Shown piece by piece: positions 50,801 to 61,982 of a stretch of 64,000 bases of DNA. Both the position numbers and the translations under genes were made by a program. Within the stretch, counting starts at the first letter, position 1. Every line of letters begins with the position of its first letter. The notes under the pieces are model-generated. The model made no database searches. It was not told the origin of the DNA and saw only the letters and a list, made by a program, of their open reading frames with translations. The stretch is from Lachnospiraceae bacterium (GTDB taxonomy: Bacteria > Bacillota > Clostridia > Lachnospirales > Lachnospiraceae), in NCBI GenBank assembly GCA_021628825.1, contig JAJXRY010000001.1:248001-312000 (forward strand), given 5' to 3'.

Positions 50801-53800
50801 ATTCCATGCTGAAAAACAAGTATGTATCAGAGGTTTCCATTCTCTCTGAGAATGCGGTTAAGAAAATTGCGGAATTCAATGATACGGCCTGCAAATATGA
50901 CAGAACGAAAACGATTTCTGACCGATTTACTGAAATGGTACAGACCATACCGGATCATACGGCTGTGGTATTTAAGGATAAGAAGTACACTTATAAGGAA
51001 CTGGATGAGATCAGTGACCGGCTCGGAAAATACATTGTCTCCCATGGAATTGGCACGGAAGATGTCGTGTCCATTCTGATTCCACGTTGTGAGTATATGG
51101 CGATTGCACCGATGGGCGTGATTAAAGCAGGAGCCGCATATCAGCCGCTCGATCCGTCGTATCCGAAGGATCGTCTGATGTATATGCTGGAGGATTCCGC
51201 AGCAAAGCTTCTGATTGCAGACAGAGAGCTTCTGCATCTGGTGGACGGCTATCAGGGACCTGTTTTATATACCGATGAAATCATGCAGCTTGAGGATGAG
51301 GATGTGGAATTGAAAAAGCCGCAGCTTCATGACCTGTTTATCTTACTGTATACCTCAGGTTCTACCGGGGTACCGAAGGGATGTATGTTGGAATATGGAA
51401 ATATTACCGCATTCTGTCACTGGTACAGAAAGTATTACAGCATTGATCCGGATTGTAAGGTAGCTGCCTATGCATCGTTTGGTTTTGACGCTTCCATGAT
51501 GGATACTTACGGTGCAATTACCAATGGTGCAGAATTACATATTATTCCGGAAGAAATCCGTCTGGATTTCATTGGCTTGCAGAAATACTTTGAAGAAAAT
51601 GGCATTACCCACTCCTTCATGACCACACAGGTCGGAAGACAGTTTGCACTGGAAATGGAATGCAGGAGTCTCCGTTATCTTTCCGTAGGCGGGGAGAAGC
51701 TCGTTCCCTGTGAACCGCCGAAGGGATATCGGTTTTTCAATGTTTACGGTCCTACGGAAACGACCATTCTTGTAACGGCTTTTGAGGTTGACAAGTATTA
51801 TCCGAATATTCCGATCGGAAAAGCACTGGATAATGTGAAGCTTTATATTACGGACAAATCCGGTCATATGCTGCCATATGGTGCCTGCGGAGAGCTGATG
51901 ATTTCAGGCTTCCAGGTTTCGAGAGGATATCTCAACAAGCCTGAAAAAACGGCAGAGGTATATACGAAGAACATTTATGATGATACGGAAGGCTATGAAG
52001 TGCTGTATCATTCCGGTGATATTGCCAGATATCTTCCGGACGGAAATGTCCAGATCATCGGCAGAAAGGATTCCCAGGTTAAGATCAGGGGCTTCCGGAT
52101 CGAGCTTTCCGAAGTGGAAGAGGTCATCCGGAGATATCAGGGAATCAAGGATGCGACCGTGGTTGCCTTTGATGATCCGAACGGTGGAAAATACATTGCC
52201 GCTTATGTGGTATCCGACAGTGAAGTGGATATCAATGGCTTAAATGATTTCATTAAGGAAACCAAGCCTCCTTATATGGTGCCTGCCGTTACCATGCAGA
52301 TCGACAAGATACCGCTCAATCAGAACCAGAAGGTCAATAAAAAGGCGCTTCCGGTACCGGAGAGAAAAATAGAAGAAATTATTGAGCCGAAGAATGAAAC
52401 ACAGCAGAAATTATTTGACTGTGTTGCGGATGTTTTGGGCTATAAAGAATTCGGTATTACCACAGATATTTATGAGGCAGGACTGACTTCTATCAGTGCG
52501 ATCAAACTGAATATCCTGATTTCCAAGGCATTTGACATAGTCATTAAGACCTCGGATATTAAGAATCATCCGACCATTGAACAGTTAGAGGGCTTTGTTC
52601 AGAATGCCGGTAAGGAGACCAAGAGAGAAGTACAGGAGAACTATCCGCTTACCAATACAGAGGAGGGAATCTTTATTGAGTGTACGGCCAACATGGGCTC
52701 CACGATTTACAACATTCCTTATCTTCTGAAACTGGATAAGAAGGTAGATCTTGACAAGCTTGCAGCAGCGATTGACAGCACGATTGAGGCGCATCCTTAT
52801 CTGAAAACACGTCTTTTCATGGATGAAAACGGAGATGTCCTTCAGAAGCGCGATGACAGCTTAAGCTGTAAGACACAGATTATCAATGGCATGAACCGCG
52901 AAACACTGGTTCGCCCTTATATGTTGTTTAACGAACAGCTTTTCCGGTTTGAAATTTACAGAACCTGTAACGGAAATTATTTGTTCCTTGATATTCATCA
53001 TATCATTGCGGATGGAACCTCTCTTGGTATTATACTGAACGACATTAACAGGGCGTACAGTGGAGAAAAAGCTGGAAGCAGAAACCTATACCTCCTATGA
53101 CCTGGCGCTGGATAACCGTGATGCATTGAAGAGTGATGTTTATAAGAATGCAGAGAACTATTATAAATCCGTATTTGAAAATAAGGGTGGAAGCATCAAC
53201 TTCTATCCGGATAAAAAAACGGTCCGGTTCCGACCGCAGAGACTTATCACAGAGAGGTTACGCAAGTTTCCGTACAGGAGGTAAAGGACTTCTGTAAGAA
53301 GCACGGAATTACCGAAAATGTTTTCTTTATTTCGGTGTTTGGCCTCACTCTTGGTAAATACAATTTCAGAAAGGATGCAGTATTTACTACCATTTATAAT
53401 GGAAGAAATGATTCCAGACTTTCAGAAACCGTTGGTATGCTGGTAAAGACACTTCCTGTTTACACGGATTTTGCAGGAAGCTTAAAGGATGGCCTGCTTG
53501 CGGTACAGCAGCAGCTGATCAACTCCATGAACAACGATATTTATCCATTTTCACAGATCAGCCATGAGTTCAGCATCAAGGCAGATGCCATGGTGATCTA
53601 TCAGGGAGACAATTTTGCGTTTGACACGATTGGTGGTGAATATGCACAGGAAGAACCGATCAGCCTAAATGCAGCGAAAGCACCGGTTTCTATCAGTATT
53701 TCCATTGACCGGAACAAGTTTGTCTTTGAAATTGAGTACCGTGGAGACATGTACTACGAAGATACAATGAAATACCTTGCAGACAATCTGGAAATTGCGG

Positions 53801-56800
53801 CAGGTGGAATCTTAAGAGAACAAGAACCGGACAACATCCGGCTGTTGTTTGAAGAAGAGACAAAGATGGAGGACGATCCGGAGCATGCAGGAAAGACCTT
53901 CGTGGATCTGTTCCGGGAAGCTGTTGCAAAAATATCCGGACAGACCGGCAGTAAGAGATGGAAAGGGCGAAATTACTTACCGTGAATTGGACAGAATGTC
54001 TGATTACGTTGCACAGAAGCTTACCGAAAAATGGCTTTGGCAGAGAGCAGGCCGCAGGTATCCTGTGTGGAAGAACAAAGGAATTTGCAGCTGCTTATAT
54101 CGGTGTTATGAAGGCCGGCGGAGCTTATGTTCCGTTGGATCCGGAGTATCCGCAGAGCAGAATTGAGTATATGTTAAAGGATTCTGAAGCGCAGAATCTG
54201 CTTGTGATCAATCAGTACCGTGATCTGGTCAGCTTCTATGAAGGAAATGTCATAAGCCTGGATGAGGTTTCGGAAGCATCGAAAGACTTTACGCTTTCCG
54301 TAGAGCTTACGGCACCGAAGCCGGAAAACCTTGCGTACATGATTTATACCTCCGGTTCCACAGGAAAGCCGAAGGGCGTTATGCTCGAACAGCGGAATCT
54401 GCTCAATCTGATCGAATATATCCGGTTGACCAGAAAAACCTCACCGGATGATATTGTGGCAGAATTTGCAAGCTTCTGCTTTGATGCATCAGTCATTGAT
54501 CTGTTTGCACCGCTTACCGCAGGCGCCTTGCTGTATATTTTCCCGGAGGATATCCGGAAGGATGCCGTTGCTGTTGCAAAGTGCATTCAGGATCAGAAGC
54601 TTACCAGCGCTACCTTCCCGACGCAGATGGGCGAGCTGGTAGCAGAGCTGCTTGAAGATGCTCCGTGCCTTAAATTTGTTACCCTTGGCGGTGAGAAATT
54701 CAAGCATTACCGGAACCGTACCTATCAGATGATCAATGGTTACGGCCCGACCGAAAAATACCGTATCTTCCACAGAGTTCTGGGTAGATAAACAATATGA
54801 CAACATCCCGATTGGAAAGTCCCAGAGGAATGTCCGCAGCTATGTTGTGGATGAAAATCTGAACAGACTTCCGGTTGGGGCATCTGGTGAGCTTTGCCAT
54901 TCCGGCCGGCAGATTGCAAGAGGATACCATAATCTTCCTGAAAAAACTGCCTCTGTATTTGTTGAAAATCCTTTCTCTGTATGTGAAGATGACAAGCGTC
55001 TTTACCGTACCGGTGATATGGTACGAATGAAGGGTGACGGAAATATTGAGTATATCGGCAGAATTGATTCGCAGGTCAAGATCCGTGGATACCGTGTGGA
55101 GCTCGGTGAAATCGAGGGTGCCGTTCTGAAGCATGAACTGGTAAAGAATTCGGCAGTTACCGTTGTGGAAAAGGGCGGAAACAAGTATATTACCGCATAT
55201 TATACGGGAGAGAGCATTCCGGATGAGGAGCTTAAGACCTTCTTAGAGCCGTTGATTCCTGATTACATGATGCCGTCCTTCTTTGTTCATATTGATGAAA
55301 TGCCCGTAACCCCGGGAGGAAAGATTGATAAAAAGGCACTTCCTGTACCGGAAGTAGCTGTAAACAACACAAGCTATGTAGAGCCGGTTACCATGGTTCA
55401 GAAGACCCTTTGCGAGATCTTTGAAAAGGCACTGGGAACAGAGAAGGTGGGAATCGAGGATAACTTCTTTGATCTGGGAGGCTCTTCACTTACCGCATCG
55501 AAGGTTGCCGTGATGTGTCTTTCCAGGAATATTTCGATTGTATATGCAGAGGAGTTTAAACATCCTACCGTTCGCGAACTGGCAGAAATCGTGGATGATC
55601 AGGCATCCGCAGAAAGCCCGCAAAGCAATAATGAGTTTTCTGATTACAACTATAACAGGATCCAGAGCGTCATCAGCGGAAATGTGGAAGAGAATGCAGA
55701 CCGGATCACCAAGGAAGAACTTGGAGATATCATGATTACGGGTGCGACCGGTTTCCTTGGAATCCATATTCTGAAAGCATACCTCGACAATTACGATGGA
55801 AAGGTTTATTGTCTGGTGCGTAAGGGCTCTTATGAATCCATGGAAAAACGAATGATGCATATGCTGATGTATTATTTTGATAATCCGTGTGAGGAACTGT
55901 TCAAGGATCGCATCGTCTGTGTAGACGGTGACATTACCTCAAAAGAGCAGGTGGAAAGCTTTGGCGCCTATAAATTCCGGACGCTGATTAACTGTGCGGC
56001 CTGTGTAAAGCATTTTGCAGCCGGTGATGTCCTTCAAAAGATCAACGTCCACGGTGTTGAGAACCTGATTGAGTTCTGTAAGAACAATGGGCGCAGGCTG
56101 ATCCAGATTTCAACCGTTTCCGTTGCAGGAGAGGGATCAAATGGTGTTCCGCCGATGGACAGAGTCTTTGGTGAAAATGATCTGTATATCGGACAGAGTA
56201 TTACCAATGAATATATCCGCACGAAGTTCCTTGCAGAGCGTGCGGTACTGGAAGCAGTTTCCGGTGGACTTGATGCAAAGATCATCCGTGTAGGTAATCT
56301 GATGAGCAGAAACTCAGACGGGGAATTCCAGATTAACTTTATTACCAACGGATTCCTGCGAAGCCTCAGAGGATATAAGGCAATTGGCAAGTTCCCGATG
56401 GGCGGCATGCATGAGGTTGCGGAGCTTTCACCGATTGACTCAACAGCACTTGCAGTATTGAAGCTGGTACAGACTGACCGGAGATTTACCGTATTCCATG
56501 CCTGCAACAGTCACCATATTTATATGGCGGATCTGATTTATGCAATGCGCAATTACGGATTCAAGCTGGACATTGTAAAGGACGAAGAGTTTGAAGAAGC
56601 AGTGAAGGAATTTGCAAAGAACGGTAACGATTCCGATGCCGTTTCCGGACTGATTGCCTATACCTCACATAATGAAAATGAGATCTATACGATGGAATAC
56701 AGCAACCGGTTCACGGCACAGGTTCTTTACCGGCTGGATTATAAGTGGCCGGTTACCGATGACCGCTACCTTGAAAGTGCAATCGAAGCACTTGACAGGC

Positions 56801-56814
56801 TTGCATTTTTTTGA
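47822..56814 (+). CDS. Trimodular NRPS with terminal reductase (A-T-C-A-T-C-A-T-Re)
   Basis: Restored as one protein of about 2,997 residues; about nine one-base breaks (near 48825, 49003, 49455, 50475, 50545, 53075, 53220, 53950, 54757) are in homopolymers. Domains by approximate residue: A1 1-515 (CYTSGSTGKPKG written as YTSGSTGKPKG ~170), T1 Ser in AGLSSISAMKL ~550; C1 HHIIADG ~725; A2 YTSGSTGVPKG ~1178; T2 AGLTSISAIKL ~1558; C2 HHIIADG ~1727; A3 YTSGSTGKPKG ~2177; T3 LGGSSLTASKV ~2555; reductase from ITGATGFLGIHILKA ~2638 with YIRTK (YxxxK) ~2798. No loading C domain, so the first residue keeps a free amine; the reductase should release an aldehyde or alcohol. A residues seen by eye at sites 235/236/239: D-V-L, D-A-M, D-A-I; substrates cannot be named. 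Start: GGAGGGG before ATG. Confidence 0.9.
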
Positions 56815-56915
56815 CTGATCGGATGTGACCGGACGGAAGGAATGAGCCGGCTGCTGTTGGACGCAGGATGATCCGAATATAGGAAATTATGGATAGATAG
56901 ATGGAGGAAATAAGA

Positions 56916-57219
56916 ATGGAACTGATAACCAAAAAAGATGGAAGCAATGTAACAATTGAAATTACCGGCTGGCTGGATACACAGACTGCTCCTCAGTTGG
57001 GAGAAGAGCTCGCGAAGCTTGATGACAGTGTGACAAGTCTGGTATTTGACTTCGATAAGCTTGAATACATTTCTTCTGCAGGATTACGTCAGGTGATTTC
57101 TGCATACAAGAAAAATGTCCGGCAAAGACGGCTTCAAGATCATCAATGTTTCGGATGAAGTGTTTGATGTGTTCAGTCTGACCGCATTGGATCAGAAAAT
57201 CCAGATTGAGAAGCGATGA
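56916..57219 (+). CDS. STAS-domain anti-anti-sigma-factor-like protein
   Basis: About 100 residues after one break near 57115: MELITKKDGSNVTIEITGWL, SLVFDFDKLEYISSAGLRQV and FKIINVSDEVFDVFSLTAL. YISSAGLR holds the serine that SpoIIAA/RsbV proteins use for phosphorylation by their cognate ATPase (SpoIIAB/RsbW). The ATG has GGAGG eight bases upstream, and its stop overlaps the start of the PPTase gene (CGATGA). The likely partner in the operon is the HATPase domain of the MATE fusion, with the stand-alone ATPase at 22225 as an alternative. Sigma factor or other effector is not visible. Confidence 0.85.
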
Positions 57220-57865
57220 AATTATACCGGATCCATATCACTCATATGGATGATCCCTTGCAGAATCAAAGACTCCTCGAACTGGTATCTCCAAAACGTA
57301 GGGAAAAGGTCATCCGGTACCGCATGCCGGATGACCGTAAGAGAAGTCTTGGCGCAGGGATCATCCTGAGAGAGATCTTACGGGAGAACGGACTTAACGA
57401 AAGTGACCTGCGGTATTCGGAAAACGAGAAGCCGGTTGCAGATTCTGTATTTTTCAATGTGTCCCATGCAGGAGATTATGTGGTGGGAGTATCCTCCGAT
57501 TGTGAGGTGGGATGTGATATTGAAAAGATCCGGAAGGCGCCGATGGAAATTGCACAGCGGCATTTTCGGGCAATGGAGTCTGCCTATATCCAGGTAGCTC
57601 CTGACAGGGATAAGGCGTTTTTTTCACTCTCTGGACATTAAAAGAAAGTTATATGAAGATGACCGGAAAGGGAATGAGCCTGCCACTGGATTCTTTTGAA
57701 ATTGTCCGCACAACGGATGGATTTGCACTTGGGAAATCTCCCGAAAAGCCATGCTTTTTTCAGATCATGGAATTTGACGGGCATATGTTTTCTGTCAGTA
57801 ATGAAAAGGACTTTGCAATGGCAGAAAGTGATTTTGAGGATCTACCTGTTGCAGAGATGATATAG
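57216..57865 (+). CDS. Sfp-type 4'-phosphopantetheinyl transferase (one frameshift)
   Basis: About 216 residues. It activates the NRPS carrier domains by attaching phosphopantetheine from CoA to the serine. Motifs: FFNVSHAGDYVVGV (P1-P2), VGCDIEKIRK (metal-binding Asp-x-Glu), and FFSLWTLKESYMKMTGKG (W-x-x-KES..K) after joining a T run near 57620. The N-terminal part (RREKVIRYRMPDDRKRSLGA) also matches Sfp-like enzymes. It is translationally coupled to the STAS gene and lies at the end of the operon. Confidence 0.9.
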
Positions 57866-58184
57866 TAAAGATCTTAGACATTAATGGATATATGCTTCGA
57901 TAAGGTTATATTTTTATTGAATTTATGTTTCGTAGGCTTATATGAAGTAGTAATTGAGGGTCATAACAATTATGGTAATATGTGCGTGGATGCTTGCATC
58001 CGTAAGGACATTTGGCATGATGGTTATGGCTCTGTTATTTTTTGACATACATATGAGAAAATGATCCGGTGGATCATTTTTGAGTAACGATCCGGAATAG
58101 TTACAAACCAAGTTAAAAACCGGTAAACCGGTCCATACTATAAAGGTGCATGAAAAGAAATACACAGGAAATGAAAAAGAAGAA
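57866..58184. other. Gap between the biosynthetic operon and nifS
   Basis: No gene is supported. It contains copy 2 of the dispersed palindrome (58050-58077) and a GTAACGATCCGGAATAGTTAC hairpin directly after it (about 58084-58105). Confidence 0.5.
58050..58077. repeat. Dispersed palindromic repeat, copy 2
   Basis: CATATGAGAAAATGATCC, GGT, GGATCAT; identical to 17331-17358 except for one base. Both copies lie in intergenic DNA. Confidence 0.6.
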
Positions 58185-58246
58185 TTGACAAAAGTGGAAA
58201 ATAGTGTAAGATAGCCATAGTAAAGAATGCCTATTAATCAAGTAGG
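58185..58246 (+). promoter_or_regulatory. Candidate promoter and operator of nifS
   Basis: TTGACA (58185-58190), 16 bases, then TAAGAT (58207-58212) is a good sigma-A promoter. A palindrome CCTATTAATCAAGTAGG (CCTA-N9-TAGG, 58230-58246) lies just downstream of the expected start, a position suited to repression, for example by an Rrf2/IscR-type regulator. No such regulator gene is in the window. Confidence 0.5.
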
Positions 58247-58308
58247 TAATAGGGTAAATAAAAGGATTCAGAATAGAGGATCGAAAGGATCAGGAGAGGA
58301 AGAAACAT

Positions 58309-59515
58309 ATGATTTATTTAGATAACGCAGCCACAACAAAGTGCGCTCCGGAAGCAGTGGAAGCGATGCTTCCCTACTTTGGAGAAAAGTATGGCAATGC
58401 GAGCAGCATTTATGCACTTGGATCAGAATCCAAGAAAGCAGTCAGCAATGCAAGAAGAATCATTGCAGAAAGCCTTCACTGTACGCCGCAGGAAATTTAT
58501 TTCACTACAGGCGGTTCAGAGGCAGACAACTGGGCATTGATTGCGACAGCAGAAGCAAACGAGAAAAAGGGAAAGCATATCATCACGACGGCAATTAAGC
58601 ATCATGCAATTCTGCATACCTGTGAATATCTTGCCAGGCGTGGTTTTGAAATCACCTATCTTCCGGTAGATGAGGACGGAATGATTTCTCTGGAAGAGTT
58701 AAAGAAAGCCATCCGTCCGGATACTATTTTTGATTTCGGTTATGACAGCCAATAATGAAATCGGAACGATCCAGCCGATCAAAGAGGTGGGAGAGATTGC
58801 AAAGGAACACAACATTCTGTTCCACACGGATGCCGTGCAGGCCTACGGACATATTCCGATTGATGTTGAGGACATGCACATTGACTTTTTGAGTGCAAGC
58901 GGACACAAGCTGAACGGACCTAAGGGCGTAGGTTTCCTTTATATCCGTAACACCGTAAAGATCGGTTCCTTTATCCATGGCGGCGCGCAGGAGCGGGGAA
59001 GAAGAGCCGGCACAGAGAATGTACCGGGTATTGTTGGACTTGGTGCGGCAGCAGAGCTTGCCATGAAGAATATGGAAGCAAATCAGAAAAAGGAAACAGA
59101 GCTTCGGGATTATCTGATTGAACAGATTGAAGCTAACTTCCCAAACAGCAAGTTAAACGGCAACAGAACGAAACGCTTGCCGAACAATGTGAATTTCAGC
59201 TTTCCGTTTATCGAAGGAGAATCCATGCTGATTATGCTGGATATGAAGGGAATCTGTGCATCCAGCGGTTCCGCCTGTACATCAGGATCTCTCGATCCTT
59301 CCCATGTACTGCTTGCGATCGGACTGCAGCATGAAATGGCACATGGTTCACTCCGCCTTACGTTGAGCCATGAGAATACGAAGGAAGAAATGGATACGGT
59401 GGTCCGTGAGTTAAAGGTGATCGTAGACCGTCTGCAGGCGATGTCTCCTTTGTACGCAGATTTTATAAAGAACAATCCGGATGGAAAATTTGATTGGAGG
59501 ACCTATCATGTATAG
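58309..59515 (+). CDS. nifS: Cysteine desulfurase (NifS/IscS type), one frameshift
   Basis: PLP enzyme of about 402 residues that takes sulfur from cysteine for Fe-S clusters and tRNA thiolation. Starts IYLDNAATTKCAPEAVEAML; TTGGSEADNWALI; PLP-binding Lys in SASGHKLNGPKGVGFLYI; PLP-phosphate segment HGGAQERGRRAGTENVPGI; active cysteine in SSGSACTSGSLDPSHVL. A T-run break at about 58726 separates two halves. GGAGAGGAAG precedes the ATG. The SSGSACTSG form is the NifS/IscS class with a long mobile loop. It overlaps nifU by eight bases; with mnmA it forms a sulfur-transfer operon. Confidence 0.92.
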
Positions 59516-59936
59516 TGAAAAAGTAATGGATCATTTTACGAATCCCAGAAACATGGGTGAAATAGAAAATGCCAGCGGGGTAGGAACCGTCGGCAATGCC
59601 AAGTGCGGCGATATTATGAGAATCTATCTGGATATTGATGACAATCAGGTGATTCGGGATTGTAAGTTCAAGACCTTCGGATGCGGTGCGGCTGTAGCAA
59701 CCAGCAGTATGGCAACCGAGATGGTAAAGGGCAAGACGGTTCAGGAAGCCTTACAGGTAACCAACAAGGCCGTTATGGAAGCACTTGACGGATTACCGCC
59801 TGTGAAGGTACACTGTTCTTTGCTGGCAGAAGAAGCAGTACATGCTGCTTTATGGGATTATGCGGAGAAGAACGGCATTACCATCGAAGGCTTAAAGAAG
59901 CCGAAGAACGATATTCATGAGGATGATCCGGAATAA
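59508..59936 (+). CDS. nifU: Fe-S cluster scaffold protein (NifU/IscU)
   Basis: 142 residues, intact. The three cluster cysteines are in GNAKCGDIMRIYL, TFGCGAAVATSSM and PVKVHCSLLAEEAVHAAL, the IscU pattern. It builds Fe-S clusters with sulfur from the NifS protein. GGAGG precedes the ATG, inside the last codons of nifS. The C-terminal tail after GLKKPKND is short and has no thioredoxin-like or [2Fe-2S] domain, so it is the single-domain form. Confidence 0.92.
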   Translation: MYSEKVMDHFTNPRNMGEIENASGVGTVGNAKCGDIMRIYLDIDDNQVIRDCKFKTFGCGAAVATSSMATEMVKGKTVQEALQVTNKAVMEALDGLPPVKVHCSLLAEEAVHAALWDYAEKNGITIEGLKKPKNDIHEDDPE

Positions 59937-59973
59937 ATAAAGCAGCGTTAAAGATAGAAAGTTGAGATAACGC

Positions 59974-61050
59974 ATGAAAAAAAGAAAGTCGTAGTCGGGA
60001 TGTCCGGAGGAGTGGATTCCTCCGTGGCAGCCTGTCTGTTAAAAAGAACAGGGTTATGATGTCATCGGTGTGACGATGCAGATCTGGCAGGAGGAACAGC
60101 CACAGCAGGTTTCCAATCAGGGAGGCTGCTGTGGCTTATCTGCCGTTGATGATGCAAGACGGGTGGCAGAGGTGCTGGACATTCCTTATTATGTGATGAA
60201 TTTCCGGCAGGAATTCCAGAACAAGGTCATTGATTATTTTGTGGAGGAATATCTGCATGGCAGGACGCCGAACCCCTGCATTGCCTGCAACCGCTACGTG
60301 AAATGGGAGTCTCTTCTCCAGCGTTCTCTGGAAATCGGAGCAGATTACATTGCAACCGGACACTATGCCCGGGTGGAAGTTCTTCCCAATGGAAGATATG
60401 CGATCCGCAATTCCGTAACAGCGCGCAAGGATCAGACGTATGCCCTTTATAATCTGACGCAGAGCCAGCTGGCACATACCCTGATGCCGGTTGGAGATTA
60501 TACGAAAGAAGAGATCCGGAAGATTGCAGAAGAGCATCATCTTCCGGTTGCCCATAAGGCAGACAGTCAGGATATCTGTTTTGTGCCGGACGGAGATTAC
60601 GGAGCCTTTTTACAAAGAGAGGCGCCGGACCGGATGCCGGGCCCCGGAAACTTTGTGACAGAGGCTGGGGAAATCCTCGGAACCCACAAAGGAATCACAC
60701 ATTACACGGTCGGACAGCGAAAGGGACTTGGTATTGCGATGGGACATCCGATTTATGTATCACAGATCCGGCCGGAAACCAATGAAGTGGTGATTGCACT
60801 CGAAGATGTGTATTCGTCTTCCCTTACCTGTAATCAGTTGAATTTTATGGGAATGGAAGATTTAAAAGAGCCAAGGAGAGCCTTTGCAAAGGTAAGATAT
60901 TCCCATAAGGGCGAATGGTGCCGGATCGAGCAGACCGGAGAGGATGAAATCCTGTGCACATTTGAAAAGCCGGTCCGTGCCATTGCACCCGGCCAGGCCT
61001 GCGTCTTTTATGATGGAGAATATGTGCTCGGCGGCGGGACGATCCTGTAA
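59974..61050 (+). CDS. mnmA: tRNA 2-thiouridylase MnmA (two frameshifts near the start)
   Basis: Adds sulfur to U34 of Lys, Glu and Gln tRNAs, using sulfur relayed from the cysteine desulfurase. About 358 residues. The PP-loop is VVVGMSGGVDSSVAACLLK; NPCIACNRYVKWESLL holds the nucleophile cysteine; SQDICFVPDGDY the persulfide cysteine; HYTVGQRKGLGIAMG follows; the C-terminus reads ACVFYDGEYVLGGGTI. Breaks at 59977-59983 (A run) and 60044 (A run) displace only the first 30 codons. Same direction as nifS-nifU with a 37-base gap. Confidence 0.92.
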
Positions 61051-61097
61051 TTCGGAACAGTCCATGGACTAATTAAAATAGAAAGCGAGAGAAAACC

Positions 61098-61916
61098 ATG
61101 CCAATCAAAGCAGATTATCATTTACATTCTTCTTTTTCCGGAGACAGTCAGGCTCCGATGAAGCAGATGATCGAGAGAGGAATCGAACTGGGACTTTCCA
61201 CGATGTGTTTTACAGAGCACATTGATATGGATTACCCTTATGACAAGAAGGAAGAAGAGGGAATGTTTGACCTCAACACCTATTCCTATCTGTATGATCT
61301 TGCATGTGCCAAGGGTGATTATGCGGATAAGATTAAGATTCTTTTCGGGATCGAGATCGGTGTACAGCCGCATCTTTTTAAGGAGCTGGCGGAGTACGCC
61401 CGGACTTATGAATTTGACTTCATTATCGCATCCACCCATGTGTGCAATCATAAGGATCCGTATTATCCGGCCTTTTATGAGGGCAGAAGTGATGAAGAGG
61501 CCTATCGGGAATATTTTTCTTCGATTATGGACAACCTGGAAGCGTTCCATAATTTTGATGTTTACGGGCATCTGGACTATGTGGTCCGCTATGGAAAGAC
61601 TAAGGATGCAGAATACAGCTATCAGAAATATCAGGATGTCATTGATCCTGTTCTGGAAAAGATTATTGATCTTGGAAAGGGCATTGAACTGAATACCGGT
61701 GCCATCCGCCATGGATTAAAGGAACTGAACCCGTGTAACGACATTTTACGACGTTATCGTCAGCTTGGAGGAGAGATCATTACGGTCGGCTCCGATGCCC
61801 ATGAACCAAAGTATATTGCGGACGGTTTCGATCGTGCGGCAGAGTTCTGAAAGGAGTGCGGATTCCATTATTACACCACGTTTGACAAGCGGATTCCGGA
61901 ATTCCACAAGTTGTAG
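61098..61916 (+). CDS. PHP-domain phosphatase, histidinol-phosphatase-like
   Basis: About 272 residues. PHP metal-site motifs: ADYHLHSSFSGD (HxH), TMCFTEHIDMDYPY, GIEIGVQP, ASTHVCNH, DVYGHLDYVVRYG and TVGSDAHEPKYIADGFD. This is the HisK/HisJ type that dephosphorylates L-histidinol phosphate; many clostridial members with no his operon nearby act on other phosphates, and no his gene is seen here. A one-base loss at about 61848 separates the last 22 codons (ECGFHYYTTFDKRIPEF). AGCGAGAG precedes the ATG weakly. Confidence 0.82.
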
Positions 61917-61982
61917 CAAGAAATTTCAGATTAGGACTTGCACTTTTCCAATAAATTGGGTAAAATGATTCTGCTGATAAAA

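Noticed and set aside
47822..56814. Reading the NRPS as a decayed pseudogene or as several small NRPS proteins
   Set aside because: All domain motifs are intact, each break is a one-base change in a homopolymer, and the same breaks occur in gap, pgk and mnmA; one 3,000-residue protein is the simpler reading.
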